This document shows positions 46,715 through 59,568 of a stretch of DNA of 64,000 nt, in pieces. This DNA comes from Bryum argenteum (Eukaryota > Streptophyta > Bryopsida > Bryales > Bryaceae). How positions within the stretch are numbered: position 1 is the first letter of the stretch; each line of letters begins with the position of its first letter. The stretch covers positions 1,323,501 to 1,387,500 of the forward strand of contig CM073331.1 in NCBI GenBank assembly GCA_037043015.1, given 5' to 3'. Under the pieces are notes generated by a model. That model saw only the letters and a program-made list of their open reading frames with translations. It did not search any database and was not told the origin of the DNA. Made by a program: the position numbers and the translations under genes.

Positions 46715-48159
46715 AGTTGCTATTGCTTGACTATCAACCCGATATTGGAAAATAGTAATAAAAGGGTAAGAATTGGTCAACGTGGTAGTATGTAAATTAT
46801 GTAACAAGCTTCATTCTCGGATGAGACTACCATGTGTTCACCTTCTACTACGATTCGAGTTTTATTTTACATAAATTAGATTTTATGTTAATATTCCATT
46901 GTTTTGCAACTTTAACCTGGTCGCGTGTAGTGCTAGTGATTTATTTTTTTATTCAAACTTCTAACCTAGAAAATTTTGTAGATCCATTAGATTTATATAA
47001 TTGTCACAATGTATGGACATTAAAAACATATGAATGTACTTATTTCAACGTACTATTAGAGTATAACAAAATCACGTCTATCCCACTACCGAATGTTGAA
47101 TTTCGTACAAAGGTTTCATAATTATATGTCAGAACCTATACTTTTAGTTCTCCCCAACCCCTAAACGACCAAATGATAGTTCTACTCCATATCTTGTAGT
47201 GAAAAATTATACTATATTTATGTGTTTTTTTAGCATATTGAAAAAATTGTGCAAACATTGGAAGTCTAAACATTTTAGGTTTGAACGTTGTCAAATCATG
47301 TTTTATTTTTTGTGGATTTAATATGTTCTACAAAGAAAATCTAAATGGAATAAAAGAAAGTTTGTATTACATCTTGTAATTGAAAAAACATTAACCAAAA
47401 AACATTAGATCTCTATGTTTCATTTGTGTGACTACCATCCTCCTACATACCCTATTTGGTTTACTTAAAGCCTCGTCCTCATACGCAAAATATCGGATTC
47501 ACTTGGTCTAGAATTGTTGGTCATACTTCAACTATTTAAGCATTATAATCTTCATTATGTATTTTGAACAAATTTTATAAAAATTACGGAATACATATTT
47601 TATAACACATCTAAGCTTTTCTCCAAACTCCTTGAGCCTTTGAAGGTTAAGCTCAAACTCCAATAGAATGGTGGTCATAGAGCTAAGTGATCAATACAGT
47701 AAAATTTCTTAACCCCAAAACACCCATGCATTTTTGGGACCTTCAAAATCAAGATTGTGATTTTTGACCACCTTGTACAAGTTGAGGCATGGTTCACTTT
47801 AATTTTTTTAGAAGTTTAATCTTTAAGCAAACGATCTTGAACCTTACTACCTTCACTTATACCAAGTAAAATTTCAACCGTTGGATCTTTACCAATTGTA
47901 AGATCGTAACATTTGAAGTTGAATAAAAAGTTTTTTGGGGCTTTGAGTAAAAGACATAGTTCTAATGGTGCTAAGGGAGACTTCATTGTTACTCTAACAT
48001 TCTCCTCATTTTTTTTTTAAAGTAGGTATTCAAGGTTATACGCTCATTCAAAATTTTAGAGATTTATTTGGCTTTTTTGACCTTCATGTAAATAATTTTC
48101 CAAAAGAAGGTAAAAGAACAATGTTATAGTAGAACATGCATTTTACTAAATATATAATG
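46715..48159. other. Intergenic, includes partial dispersed repeat copy 3
   Basis: No gene. The part at about 47750-48060 resembles the 5' portion of the dispersed family at 10380-10560 (shared caattgtaagatc(a/g)taacatt and agttttttgg blocks, same strand). The rest is AT-rich. Confidence 0.5.
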
Positions 48160-48418
48160 AAGGTGAGGGGTCTTAGGCCTAAGACCCCAAGCCACCTAGA
48201 AACCTTAGTTTCTGAAGAAGGTGAGGGGTCTTAGGCCTAAGACCCCAAGCCACCTAGAAACCTTAATTTCTGAAGAAGGTGAGGGGTCTTAGGCCTAAGA
48301 CCCCAAGCCACCTAAAAATCCTAACTTTAAAGAAGGTGAGGGGTCTTAGGCCTAAGACCCCAAGCCACCCAGAAACCCTAATTTAAAAAAAGGTGAGGGG
48401 TCTTAGGCCTAAGACCCC
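48160..48418. repeat. 57-58 bp tandem array, each unit with a perfect 22-bp palindrome
   Basis: Five copies of an uninterrupted 22-bp palindrome (ggggtcttagg and its reverse complement) start at 48167, 48225, 48283, 48340 and 48397. Spacers read aagccacctagaaacc(t/c) and differ by a few bases; the palindromes are all perfect. Confidence 0.97.
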
Positions 48419-48732
48419 ATAGCAATGAGTACCTTGTGATTTCTAATACGGAGCCTCTTTAAAAACCTTCTCGTGGTATGTAGTTGTGGCACCTGGCAGA
48501 TTTTCACATCAGATCAATATCAGACCATTAAATATTAGTCCAAGTACAATATCAGACTAAGTACAATTATTAGTTGTTAGTAGCGATTGATATGGGAATG
48601 ACAACTTACCAAGTACAATAGGTATCTCGGCTTCTGTACAGAGCGACAAGGCGGAGTCTTCAGATGGATAATCAAGGCGCCGTGGACAGTGACTCTCAAC
48701 CAGGAGATATAAGCGTGGTACAAAGGTTCCGC

Positions 48733-48935
48733 AGTTGACGTTGACTATCGAGCCTGCCTTCGGTCTCCCAAGGCTAGTCAGCTGTTAGGGTTTGACATTT
48801 ACTGAGCCTGCCTTCGATGTCGGCGACATCACGAGACGTTTACTGGGCCTGCCTTCGATCTCGCAAGGTCCGCTGTTAGGGTTTGACGTTTACTGAGCCT
48901 GCCTCCAATCTCGCGAGGCTGGTCCGCTGTTAGGG
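48733..48935. repeat. Imperfect 60-bp repeat array
   Basis: At least three or four degenerate units combine gttagggtttgac, (a/g)tttactg(a/g)gcctgcct and cgatctcgcaaggt-type blocks. More scattered gagcctgccttcgatct copies follow to about 49040. Confidence 0.8.
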
Positions 48936-49234
48936 TTTAGAACACCCTGGAAAGTCGAAGGTTGTGCTGTCGAAATCCCCACTGAGCTTCAGCTACGACG
49001 AACTAGGACCATTCCATTTGGCTTGGTTGAGCCTGCCTTCGATCTGAGCTTCTGCAATCGGACTCATTTGCTAGCTCCTTCGCGGCGTGCGAAACTCTGG
49101 GTGCGTTCAACAGCGTTACATGATATGTACTGTAAGAGAAGCAGCAAAGCAAGCATGATTTTACAATGAGCCAGAAGCCTAATGGTGTGTTAACGATTCA
49201 TGCAGTAAACCTGTGCATCGAAGAAACATCTGCG

Positions 49235-49358
49235 CTTTGACAACGTCCGTGGACTTCGACAAGGTCCGTCGCCTTCGACAAGGTCCGTCGGCTTCGAGAA
49301 GGTCTGTCTTCGACAAGGTCCATCGGCTTCGACAAGGTCTGTCGGCTTCGACAAGGCT
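49235..49358. repeat. 18-19 bp minisatellite (about 7 units)
   Basis: Unit cttcgacaaggtccgtcgg repeated with small changes (gagaagg, tctgt, ccatc). Confidence 0.9.
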
Positions 49359-49385
49359 AGCTAGGGTGGCTTTGACAGCCTGCTA

Positions 49386-49962
49386 AGGTAAGAGGTCAGA
49401 GGCCTCAGACCTCTCCCCTCCCTCAGTCACTCTATTTCCTGAACAAAATATATGGAAGTTTGGTTGTGCAAGAATGTCAAATCAGTGGGTTCTCTTTTTC
49501 ACCTCATTCTTGATGCTTATTCATCTCAAGTTATTGCTTTGGTTAAAGATATGACGTACACAAGCTTCCATTCTAAGTTCATGGAGGTGACAATTGATTA
49601 AGATGCCTCTTCCTTGCTCTGGCCTCAGTATAACTGGATATCCAAGGACATATACAAAATGAAGACATTTGACTATAGAAAATTGGATAGTTAATGGTTA
49701 GCGTCTTCGACGAGGTCGTTGAAATTTTATTGGTTTATAGCTTAACTTGTACTACCTACCGTGATCATTTAATTAACTGAAGGTTCATCTAACTCGCATG
49801 ACCTACTGTTCTACGATAGAAACGTGAAGATAGAAACATGAAGAAATGACACACAAATTTGACAGCTTTAACAGGTCGGAGGCCTCAAACCTCTCCCCTC
49901 TCGATTACCTCAATACAACAGCTTTAACAGGTCGGAGGCCTCAGACCTCTCCCCTCTCGATT
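49386..49962. repeat. Three further palindrome modules related to the 48.2-kb array
   Basis: A gaggtcagaggcctcagacc core lies at about 49390. A 56-bp duplication at 49862-49962 has two ggtcggaggcctca(a/g)acc cores followed by tctcccctc. In reverse complement these read gagggg..ggtctgaggcct, matching the gaggggtcttaggcct of the 48.2-kb palindromes apart from a short insert. Confidence 0.75.
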
Positions 49963-49969
49963 CGCTCCA

Positions 49970-50098
49970 TTCCCGAGCCCGTGCCCGAGCCCATGTTTGT
50001 GCCCGTGCCGGAGCCCAAGCATGTGCCCAAGCCAAGCCCAAGCCTGTGCCCGAGCCCAAGCCTGTGCCCGTGCCCGAGCCTTGGCCCCAACTCAAGCT
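49970..50098. repeat. Degenerate hexanucleotide gagccc/gtgccc repeat
   Basis: A GC-rich run of gagccc, gtgccc, aagccc and aagcct units in otherwise AT-rich DNA. Open frames across it encode only low-complexity Pro/Val/Glu/Lys or Gly/Leu strings, so no gene is called. Confidence 0.9.
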
Positions 50099-53000
50099 GA
50101 CGAGTCAGTCTTTTAAATTCAATGAGCTTCCTCAATTTTGGGAGAGTGTGAATTCATTTTTGGTATCATATGTCTGGCAGACCATGTGATGGTTTCTTTT
50201 TCTTATGTATACAGATGATGCATAATTTTTATGCTTTTTGGGTTAGAATGTATTGCATTTGTAGAGGATGAAAGTTTCTTGAGAAACGCAGTTAGTTAGG
50301 TCAATCGCACAGAGCTTTTGTCAGCACCTCTTAAATTGCAAATTTTTTTTTTAAATCATGTGAAACTGGAATTCTACTTTCTTGAGATTTTGTATGCGGC
50401 CCATTCTTAGCTTTTTGAATATCTAGACTAATTTGTTACATGCCTTTCTTACAGCTGAAATAGGGCATTGTATTTGACTTTCAACTTACTTGCGGACGTT
50501 TCTTTGGAGTGTATACGTCCAAAAGGGTAGAAGTTATATAATCTTGTGTCTTTTTCATCTAAGAACAAAATTGTAACTAGCCTCAAATCATGTATGCTTC
50601 TAATAAGGATTTTTGTGAACGTAAAAATATTTCTTCTATTCTATAACAGGCGGAAGATACTCCTCTTCTAACTTTGATTATTACAATTCCACAAATATTG
50701 AGGAAATTGAGTTTAAGTTATGGTATCATGTGCATGGTTAAGTTAGGTACTAGATGATACAATTGCATGTGATTGGCTAAGGGTTTTGGAGGGTGATGTT
50801 TCTGGCAAAAGAGGAGTGGGTTCAATTTCGGGGTTTATGTTGTGAGTTCACAACAACCTCGAGAAGCTCCTTTTGTCTCATCGGTTTGCATGTACCATAA
50901 TTTGAGGAGACGTAATTGTTCAAAGCGGATGTATGTAATTGTAGGCTGTTGCTTTCAGTGGGATTTATCATTCTTTCAGTGTCTGGGCCTTGTATCTGCA
51001 AGAAGCAATTTCTACGGATATTAGACCTAGAAGTGATGACCATATCCAGCAGCTACAATTCTAACTCTCGACCGATTTGACTTGACCTGACTGGTCAGCA
51101 ATTTATTATATACTATGTTCGTTAAATGAGTGCTTTGAGCAATATGCTAAATTTCTAATTCAATGACGTTGTGTTCATTATCAGAAGCGAGTGAGAAGGG
51201 TTGGACTTCGCTCCACCAATATTGGCAAGTGCTTGGCGGGAGTGAGGAAGAGCTTTGAAGGAACTTCATTGCTGTCAATTCAAACAATTGAGTGTCAATT
51301 GTAAGTAAACATATCCGAAACCGCCCTTTTATCTCAGTTTTTGATGATCTTGAAATAGACAAATAGAAGTTGCAAGTTAACTATTATGTTTTTTACTGAA
51401 AATTCTTGTGAGGAACCAATTTTCAGTTTTCAATGTTGGAATCAGTAACCAAATTTCAGAATTAGAGCTTAATATTGGGCTTCCATCAAAAGTACATCTT
51501 TGTGCATTGAAGCAGTGTTCGAGAGAGTTTTGTATACTATTGCTACTTTTGGAAAGTCAAGAACCAAAGATGATGCTATGCGAGTATGAAATGTGCATTT
51601 GAATTCCTTTTAAAGTTTGAAAGAAAAAGTCTTGATCAATGTTGGAGAAAACCTCGAAAACTATTGTTGGTTTTGGAAATTTAGTAGGACTGTAGAAGAG
51701 TTTGAAAAATGGGGATAATAAATGATGAACTTTGGTTTCTACAGGGTCTTTCCATCAAACACAAACTTGAGTTCAGTAGACCACCTCGTTGGTTTGTTCA
51801 TGTTGAAGGATCCATTGCGTAGAAGTTTTCTAAGACCCAAATAAATTTGTACAGAAGGCATGGTATTCTTACGACTGTTTCTAGAAGGTCTATCTTGAGA
51901 GTATGTAAGAATATTGTCATTGACTTGCCATCTAGAATGTAGCTCTAGTAACTTTGATGTAGAAACAAAAATAGTATGAGTACTTAATCAAGCGGTATTG
52001 TTACAAATAGATATTAGCATATGGATACTATAAACAATCTAGTTGTTAATGAATCACCATGTCGTGTAGATTGAAATGTATACAATATCCTAGAATGAAA
52101 AAATCTTAGAAAATTTCAAATAACTTCAAAAATGTACAAATAATATCATATCAAAAGGATAATAGTATCTATAGCATGGTTAAAAAGTACGTACTTGTTC
52201 CCATATTGTATAAAATGAGTGTTTGACGATGAAGTAGAATAATCGAGAAAAATGACAATTATTCAAAATTGAATGCTTCGATGCATGTCTTCTTGTAATC
52301 TTGAGAAAGGTTGGACATCGAGAATTTCATCAAAGGTTGTCACAAATTTTATGTTGAAGGTTGCGTTGAAGGTTGTATTAAGGGTTGTTGTTCAGTTAGA
52401 GTTGCAAAAGAAAAGCTTTCCAAACAATCTTGTGATTGAGGTAAAAGGGCTCTAGTTGTTGAAGTAGTTGTAAAGCCATCTCTATTAGATCGTGGCGCTT
52501 TTGAATTTAGGTGGTAGGGTTCAATGTTAATTTTATTATCAGAGGTTTCTTACAAATAGAAGCATTTAAAAATCATTAGGAGATTGTTGTTCTATGCATG
52601 CCCTTAGGATAGGGATCAACATTCATGTACTTAGACATGATCAACCAGATCAAGTCGATGAGTTTGCTAGCTCAAGATAAGTCTATGAAGCTAGCAATTG
52701 CATGTTCTGATTATTGAATTAGTCTTGATGTTCTTGATTTGCTAAAAGAGGAAGAGTGTGTAAAAGTTGAAATTCTAGAAAAGCGCTAGTTATCCGAAAG
52801 TGAAATTGTTTATGTATCATAGTAGTTGCCATTATATTCGTAAGTTATTTCAAATGTATTGTAGGTTTGTATTTTGTACATGATAACTGGGGATAATAGA
52901 TGAATTAAGAGAAGATATCCACAAAAAGGCCATTATTTAATCAAAATTAGTTTATGAAATTTGTTTATGCAAAACCAAATTTCTAATCTTCAACTTGAGT

Positions 53001-53433
53001 ATGTTGCCATGGCATGAGTATATAAGACATTCACCGCCATTTAAATGGACATGTATATAAGAGAATAATTACACAATTTTTTTTATAATGCTACACCTAA
53101 TTTCTACCGTTAAAAATAAACATATATGTATGTTAAAATTGTCATGGGCTAAGGCCTAGTTGCAAGCTTGGATGTACACTCGCTAGATAGAGGTCAATTA
53201 AACTTAATGTAGAAATTAAGTATTAGTTTTTTAAGGTAAAAACTATAAAAAATAAAAAATATTAGTACATAAGTAATTACTTAATCATTATAAGCTTAAT
53301 TACTTGATTAATAACATTTTACTTGAGTATGTATATGATTTTTTTGACATCTATACTCTTACAAAAATTGAAGATATTGATTGTATCCGTTATTACATGT
53401 TCAAATTCAGGTTTGAGTTTTGAAGACTGCACC
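50099..53433. other. Intergenic, no gene recognised
   Basis: More than 3 kb of AT-rich sequence with only short frames (largest about 73 codons) lacking family resemblance. An acceptor-like tcaaattcag at 53401-53410 lies just before the start of the ParB/methyltransferase-like frame and suggests a leader intron in this stretch. Confidence 0.5.
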
Positions 53434-56400
53434 ATGGAAGAAACTGTTCTTCAAATGCCGTGGATTCAGCATGGTTGGTGGTTGACTGCGGAAGATGCCA
53501 ACAAAGTCGTATTATGGATAACAATATATCCAATTATCGAGGGACATCACGCAACGGCATTGGGGAAGAGATTTGGCGAGGTCACTAATATACGAACCCT
53601 TCCTTCGCACAAGATATACATCACTTGCAAATCGGAACCCGGTTGTGAATCGCAGCCAACACTACTGTCGAAGAGGTTGATTTTTAAACCGGTTCTGGCA
53701 ATACTGCTCAAAACGCCACGATTGCTGAATCACATTGATGCTGTGAAGAGGGGTTGGACATCTACACATCCGGACGTGCGTGTTGCTCGGCGGAAGAATG
53801 TTGACGCATGCATTGGACTATAGCAGGAGCAGAAGATGCATCTTACGAGGCTCATGAAGGATCATACAAAGTTTGAGGCATTGAAAGCGGTGAATCCGGT
53901 CCAAGGAGCCACCCAGGGAGCTCCGGCAGTGCCAACCGAGGCCGATCCTATTTTCCGAGTATTTGCGAAGCCGCACAACTTGGATTATAAGTCATTGTCA
54001 GATTCAAGTATTCCTGCAACGAGTTTGCAAGAAGCGTCTCAAGAGCAACCAGTGGCACAAGTTGCTAATGCTGAAAGAAATTCTCGTCCTACCAATGCTG
54101 AAGCGCGTGGTCGCCCTTCGAAGCAGGCTAGAGGTGCCTCCCAAAATACAGCGTCTATTTCCCATGATCAGCCAAGTGGCTCTAATGCCGCTATTAACAT
54201 GTCGTTTGGAAGAAGTTCATCATTGCGTGGAGGAAGGAGCCGGATGACAGGCCGTGGCGAGACTGTTGTTGAAGGTGTGATGCCCGGATCGGTAGTTGTA
54301 CCAGATACAACCGGTAGAGGTTCGGTCAGAAGAGGATCTACAAGCCGGATACATCATGTCTCTCGTAGGGGCGGAGGATCATCCCAAAGGCAGGGAAGGC
54401 CTTCAACATCAACAACAGGAGCTTCAGTGCACATATCACTAGTAGATGATGAGTCACTGTACTATTCGGATGAGGATGCGAATGGACGAGACAAAAATGC
54501 AGCTGTTATCCCCGGTGTTGCACCACTCCGATTTGTGAATGCCCCTGTGCCGACAAGAGCGGATATTGCAAAAGGATCACTATGGGAAGAGATTGAGTTC
54601 TATGCCCATATTGATAATATTATTGCGCCGAGGAATCCTGATACAAACCATCGTTTGTTATCGGAAAAGAGGGTGGGGGAAGTTTACAACATGCTACACG
54701 ATCATCTCAAGAGGAATGATGTGGCCAAGCTAGTACTTCGTCCAGTGAAATACATTATCCATAAGACATTGGATGATGGTCAAGTTCAGATGGAGCGAGT
54801 GTCATTTCCGACCGAAGGTACCGCACAAGAATTTACACGAGTATATAACTTGTACGCTCCCACATCTGGACACGACAGCGAGGCTTCTAAGATCACGTGG
54901 CTGCAGGAGCATATCATCTGGGAGCCTGTCGATGGTCAACATGTTGTAGCTGCATGTAAGCTCGCACAGGAGCATTATAGGACAGGGAAGCTGAACCGAT
55001 TTGAGTACGAGTCAACTTTCATGAAGCGGAAGTCTTCCTTTGTGGTTTTTGATGATCCGATCATATACATTTTGAAGTCCGTACGGCTCAACATGGCGGC
55101 TCATGCGGGAAAACACCTTTCTACAATGTCTCAAGATCTGAAAAAGCTTCGAGAGATATGGGAATACTACGGAAGGCCAAATAGTTTGATTCGCGCGGAC
55201 GACGCTCGGAGAGCACGAGCTTTGGTGGCTGCAGCTAGTGCTGTCCAGAGGATACCCAAAGATGATGAAATTGTCACTACGAAGACGTTGGCATCTAGGT
55301 TGGTGAACTTGACGCATCAGGCTTGGAATCCAAGTGACGAATGCTTTGAAGGTATTCTTCAGGTATGCAAGGACTATGAGAATGGCTTCCTCTTTCATAG
55401 CAACGCTGATGAGACTAGATGGAAAGAGTTGGCTCACAAAAAGGACCTTGATGATACCGTAGATACACGGCCAAATCGATTGCGGATGACTCCTCAATGG
55501 TTTAAGCCATTGACTAGGATTCCAGATTCCTTATATTTAGGCATTATAAAGTCGTGCGCAGCAAAGGCTGCACAAGCGGATGGAATTAGACCCCTTCAGA
55601 AATATTACTTTGATGGGGTTGAAGTGAAGGATCCGAAGTCGCAAACTCTTTCTGGCGCGGTGGAGCGGATCATGGGCAGAGAAGCGGTCAAGAATATGAT
55701 TCGTTATTTGATGGTGGAGAACGGGGCAGCGTCACCAAAGTCGACGGAGGAGTTTTTTGTCTTATCCGTATCAAAGTATTTTCCCGGGGGGCTTGAGCAA
55801 CTCCAAGATTTTGGCACGTTACTGAGTCCGATTATGAAGACTAAGTGGGCCGCTCCAGATGTGAAGAATGTGTCTGAACTCGACGATATACGTGACCTCA
55901 TTCCTGCAATCATCAGCAACCATTTTAAGGATGTTGGACAAGGGGGGGTCGGCTACTATACCCCTCCTATACCCGAAGATCTACTGAGCGCACAAACTTG
56001 GGAGTGGAAGATGAATGTCAAGTTACCAGGCGATAATGATGTAGAGACTCTTCTTGTTCGATATAGGAGAGGCCTATTCCGTCAAGATACTGTCTTACTC
56101 AAGCAGTCATACCTATGGGTTATAGATTGTCGCCGTGGTGGAGGTCGATACGGAGACGATGTCTGGTCTGATAACCAGTACATGAAAATCATTGACCAAT
56201 TGAAGTTATGGATGTCAAACATCGACCCGATGGAATGTCGTGTTTTTGCTTCCGCTTTGGCGTATACTACACAAATGAAATGTTGGTGAAGTTCAAGCTT
56301 AGGTAGATTGCTCTTATCTTCGGGGATGTTGGACCTTCCGGTATACTCCGAAGGATTATGCACAGAACATCAAAGACACCAACTCTTTTATTCAGACGGT

Positions 56401-57561
56401 GGAAGCTACCGGCGACGTTCTTATTTACCTACATCATCCTACCAATTCAACAGCGAAGTTGAATGTTGTAGCTTCGACTGTACCACTTCCTCTTGTGTTC
56501 CACGACCGCCGTGGAAATCCCAGAAGGCCAGTTGAAGCCGATCCTCTCGAGAGATCTCTAATAGAATTGGTGAGGTTGGTCGGAGCGTATATGCCTCGTG
56601 GTTGGGGTCTCGTGGCATGTAACATTGGAACCGCCGTCCCAACAATATTGACGTCAACATTCAAAGGAAACGACGTCATTGTCATTGACGATTGTAGCAA
56701 GAGGGATTCTTTTCTTCATGATGAGTTATCACAAAAGTTGGGAGGCCAACTTGTAATTCCAATAAGAGTTGCAATGTCTCCGGGAAATCGGGCCGGCGAT
56801 GAGGCAACAAGTGAGGGTGATCCAATAGCCCCAACGCAGGACAATACGGAATCTGAGTACGAACGCTTAGGTTTCAACATAAGAAGGCCACGGGATCGTA
56901 CACCGGCATCCTCCAGTTCTCCTGCATCAGGTGGCGGTTATGAAGATGATGAAGAAGTGGCAACAGAAGAGGGAGATGGAGGGGCCGATTTTACGGTATC
57001 CGAATATGATTCAGTACCTGATGCGTACCAGAACCGGAACTTGAAGGACCGCCGAGTGAACTCCATACATCGACCGTTGTTCCATCAACACCTCAATCTG
57101 AGGTTGTAGCGAGTGAGAGGACACTACGAATGGATACGAATGGCGAAGAGACTATAGAGGACGAAAAACGAGTTTGCTGCACCCAAGAAGATGATCATTC
57201 TATTGGGATAGAAGGGGGAGATCATACTCTTGATCATTTTCACGTCATGCAGAGATTGGTTGGAAGGTCGTCTAGAGAGACTCCAATGGAGCAAGGATCC
57301 ATGATGCAGGGGAAATACGACGGGACCCAGTCAACTAGCGATGCCTCTTTCCAAGAGACCTTTGGTTCAGGATATTCGTTCAGAGATGGCTTCTACTTTG
57401 ATGCAGATGGAATAAGACACGTAAGGAGAGGAGAGTCAGGTAACTATACATATGAACAACACACAACCATTGGCACATCAGATGGATCAGTGCCCGATGA
57501 AATGGTAGATGCTATGGTAGAGAACGCAATGAGCCATGCAACTGGCCTTTCATCTTTGTAG
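53434..57561 (+). pseudogene. ParB-like plus N4/N6 DNA-methyltransferase-like fusion, decayed
   Basis: A coding region of about 1370 codons starts at ATG 53434 in a Kozak-like context (accATGG). Order: an N-terminal region; an in-frame TAG at 53821-53823; a disordered Arg/Gly/Ser-rich segment; a ParB/sulfiredoxin-like domain (EVYNMLHDHLKRNDVAKLVL, then IIWEPVDGQHVVAACKLAQ, ending ILKSVRLN, as in the dxxR/GHxR-type ParB N-domain); a long unassigned helical part; then a methyltransferase-like domain. The last has YLWVIDCRRG where a DPP(Y/W) motif is expected, WSDNQYMKIIDQLKLWM, GNPRRPVEADPLERSLIELV (family HPT.KP..L), and GLVACNIGTAVPTIL where LDxFxGTGTT is expected. Frameshifts or stops occur near 56280-56330 and 57060. 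Both catalytic motifs are non-canonical, so activity is doubtful; the domain call rests on motif order. Confidence 0.5.
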
Positions 57562-58300
57562 ATCAATATTCTGATCAATGTGTAAGAGGTGTGCATTTGT
57601 TTGGCACAGTAGAATATAATAGAGTGATTGAAATGTTGGTTTGTATTTACGACATTTGGATTATTATATAAGTATTATATTTTCTTGATGTCTATGTTCC
57701 TCGTGAATTTTATTGTACATCAAGAGGTTGTACACTTTGAATATGGTTGACGTGACATAGTAGACGAATGATGTTGTCACTTTAAACCGAGATAATTTAT
57801 GGTTCAATAAAAGTCCAAAATAAACATTGTATGTACATTGAATGCAAATACGGACAAACATACGTGATTATTATTGTGGTTATGTAGACCAAAAGATACT
57901 GGAATTAAAGTGATGATGTATATTCATTGGATATATTATAACCACATAATTTTCCAGTAGCCGCGAAAGTTCAAAGATGTCAGTTTTTTATGTTACAGGT
58001 CTTACAATATAACCAGAATATAGAGTCCTTTGCAAATTTCAATCTAGAAGATTCAAAAAATTAATTGGATGGATAAGTTTTTTATAATTGCATGCCAAAA
58101 AGTGCACTTGCCCAAGTGCGTAATTGCTTAATTGCGTGTTTAAACTGGAGCTCCATAATGGTAATTGAATGGGTAATTCTTATGATATGAGCTTCACTTT
58201 AGAAGCTTTCATGTCACATGTGTAGAATTTAGGGTTTAATTTCAAAAATAAAGGAGATCAAATTTAAAACCTCCAATTGCTCAATTCAAATTCGTTAAGA

Positions 58301-58392
58301 AATTTAATAAAACAAGAAGAAGCAATTTAATAAAACAAGGAGAAGCAATTTAATAAAACAAAAAGAAGCAATTTAATAAAACAAGAAGCGTT
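58301..58392. repeat. 23-bp tandem repeat, 4 copies
   Basis: Unit aatttaataaaacaagaaga plus agc starts at 58301, 58324, 58347 and 58370 with one or two changes per copy. Confidence 0.95.
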
Positions 58393-58849
58393 TTATGAAG
58401 TTGATAGAGAGACTAAGGGCCATATCACATGGGAGGAAAGGCAGTGAGATGGAAGATTCGTATTGGTTCTAATTAGCAAGTGGTTGCCACATGAGAGGAA
58501 GTAGGGAGAGTGGCAAGAGTGACATGGAACAACTTTGTAGCTTTGGGGTTTGCTTTGGATGTTGCTTTGGGATCTACATGGCAATGACATGGCACATGGG
58601 AGGCACTTGAAAACTACTAGGCACTAGTGCCTGGAAGTCGACCGGCAATTGGAGTAAAGTGGAGAAAATTCAGGAGAAAAGTAGAGAATCACTATAGAAG
58701 CGGCAACATGCAGGGGTGGCCCGCCGATGGTGTGGTAAAGGCCTAAGGTTGACAAGAGCCGAGCATTCTGGAACTAACCACATGAAGCATTAGACCATTA
58801 TTGTCAAAGACTCGCCTCTGTAAATGCATTTCTACATACCTCCATGTGA

Positions 58850-59215
58850 ATAATCAAGCAATTTTTATATGTGGAATAGGTCTGAAAAGGGTAACAATTA
58901 TATAGACATAATTGCAACTTGCTTAAGAAGAAGGATCTGAAGAGCCTTCATTCAAATTTACTCTTGAAATTGGTTTTTTTGGCTTACGAAACACTTTGAA
59001 CCCATTTTACAACTAGATAATTTTTTATTTTATTTTTTTCAACTTTGAACAATATGATCTCCCAGTTCGTGAGGAACTTAAATCTAAGATTTAATACACA
59101 CATGCATGTACTAGTTAGGTACTAGAGCCCACTGTTACATACTCAAAAATTTCTCAAAACTAAAAATTTGCACCTTGCAATGACCGAGGGCTGTTTTGAG
59201 GCTTTTTGGCAATTT
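58850..59215 (-). repeat. Dispersed repeat family, copy 4 (partial, inverted)
   Basis: In reverse complement this matches the 5' part of the 26640-27000 copy: a Gln/Leu-less ccaaaa..cctcaaaac block, atgcaaatttttg-type sequence, gagtatgtaac and a ctagtacctga-type block in the same order. Confidence 0.6.
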
Positions 59216-59346
59216 CCAAGCCTGACGACATTAGGGGGTAACGCCATTCGAAACATGTGCACGAAAAATTGTATTTGTAATGAAATCATGAAGTGGGGGT
59301 AACTAGCTACATCGAGAATCAACACTGTCGTTCCTGAATGCAACAA

Positions 59347-59568
59347 CTACACTAAATAGGTAGATTAATGTTAGATACACTAATTTATATAAAAATGTTA
59401 TAAGTTTTTATTGTTGGTCAATATTTTTACCCTCTAAATCTGTCAAGATGCGGATCCTTCCAGAGTATTGGAATCAATACTCTTGGTAATTTTTTTTACC
59501 AGAAGTAAAAACTCATAGCATTTTCAAATCTTATAAAATTCTATAACTAATCTACCTATTAAGTGTAG
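59347..59568. mobile_element. MITE copy 2 (222 bp)
   Basis: Same element as 4531-4753, same orientation, about 90% identical. Ends are ctacactaaataggtagatt and aatctacctattaagtgtag. Unlike copy 1 it is not flanked by the 85-bp direct repeats, so those are not part of the element. Confidence 0.88.

Noticed and set aside
49846-50100. Pro/Val/Glu-rich 84-codon frame and its antisense partners
   Set aside because: Produced by the gagccc/gtgccc hexanucleotide repeat, open in several frames on both strands.
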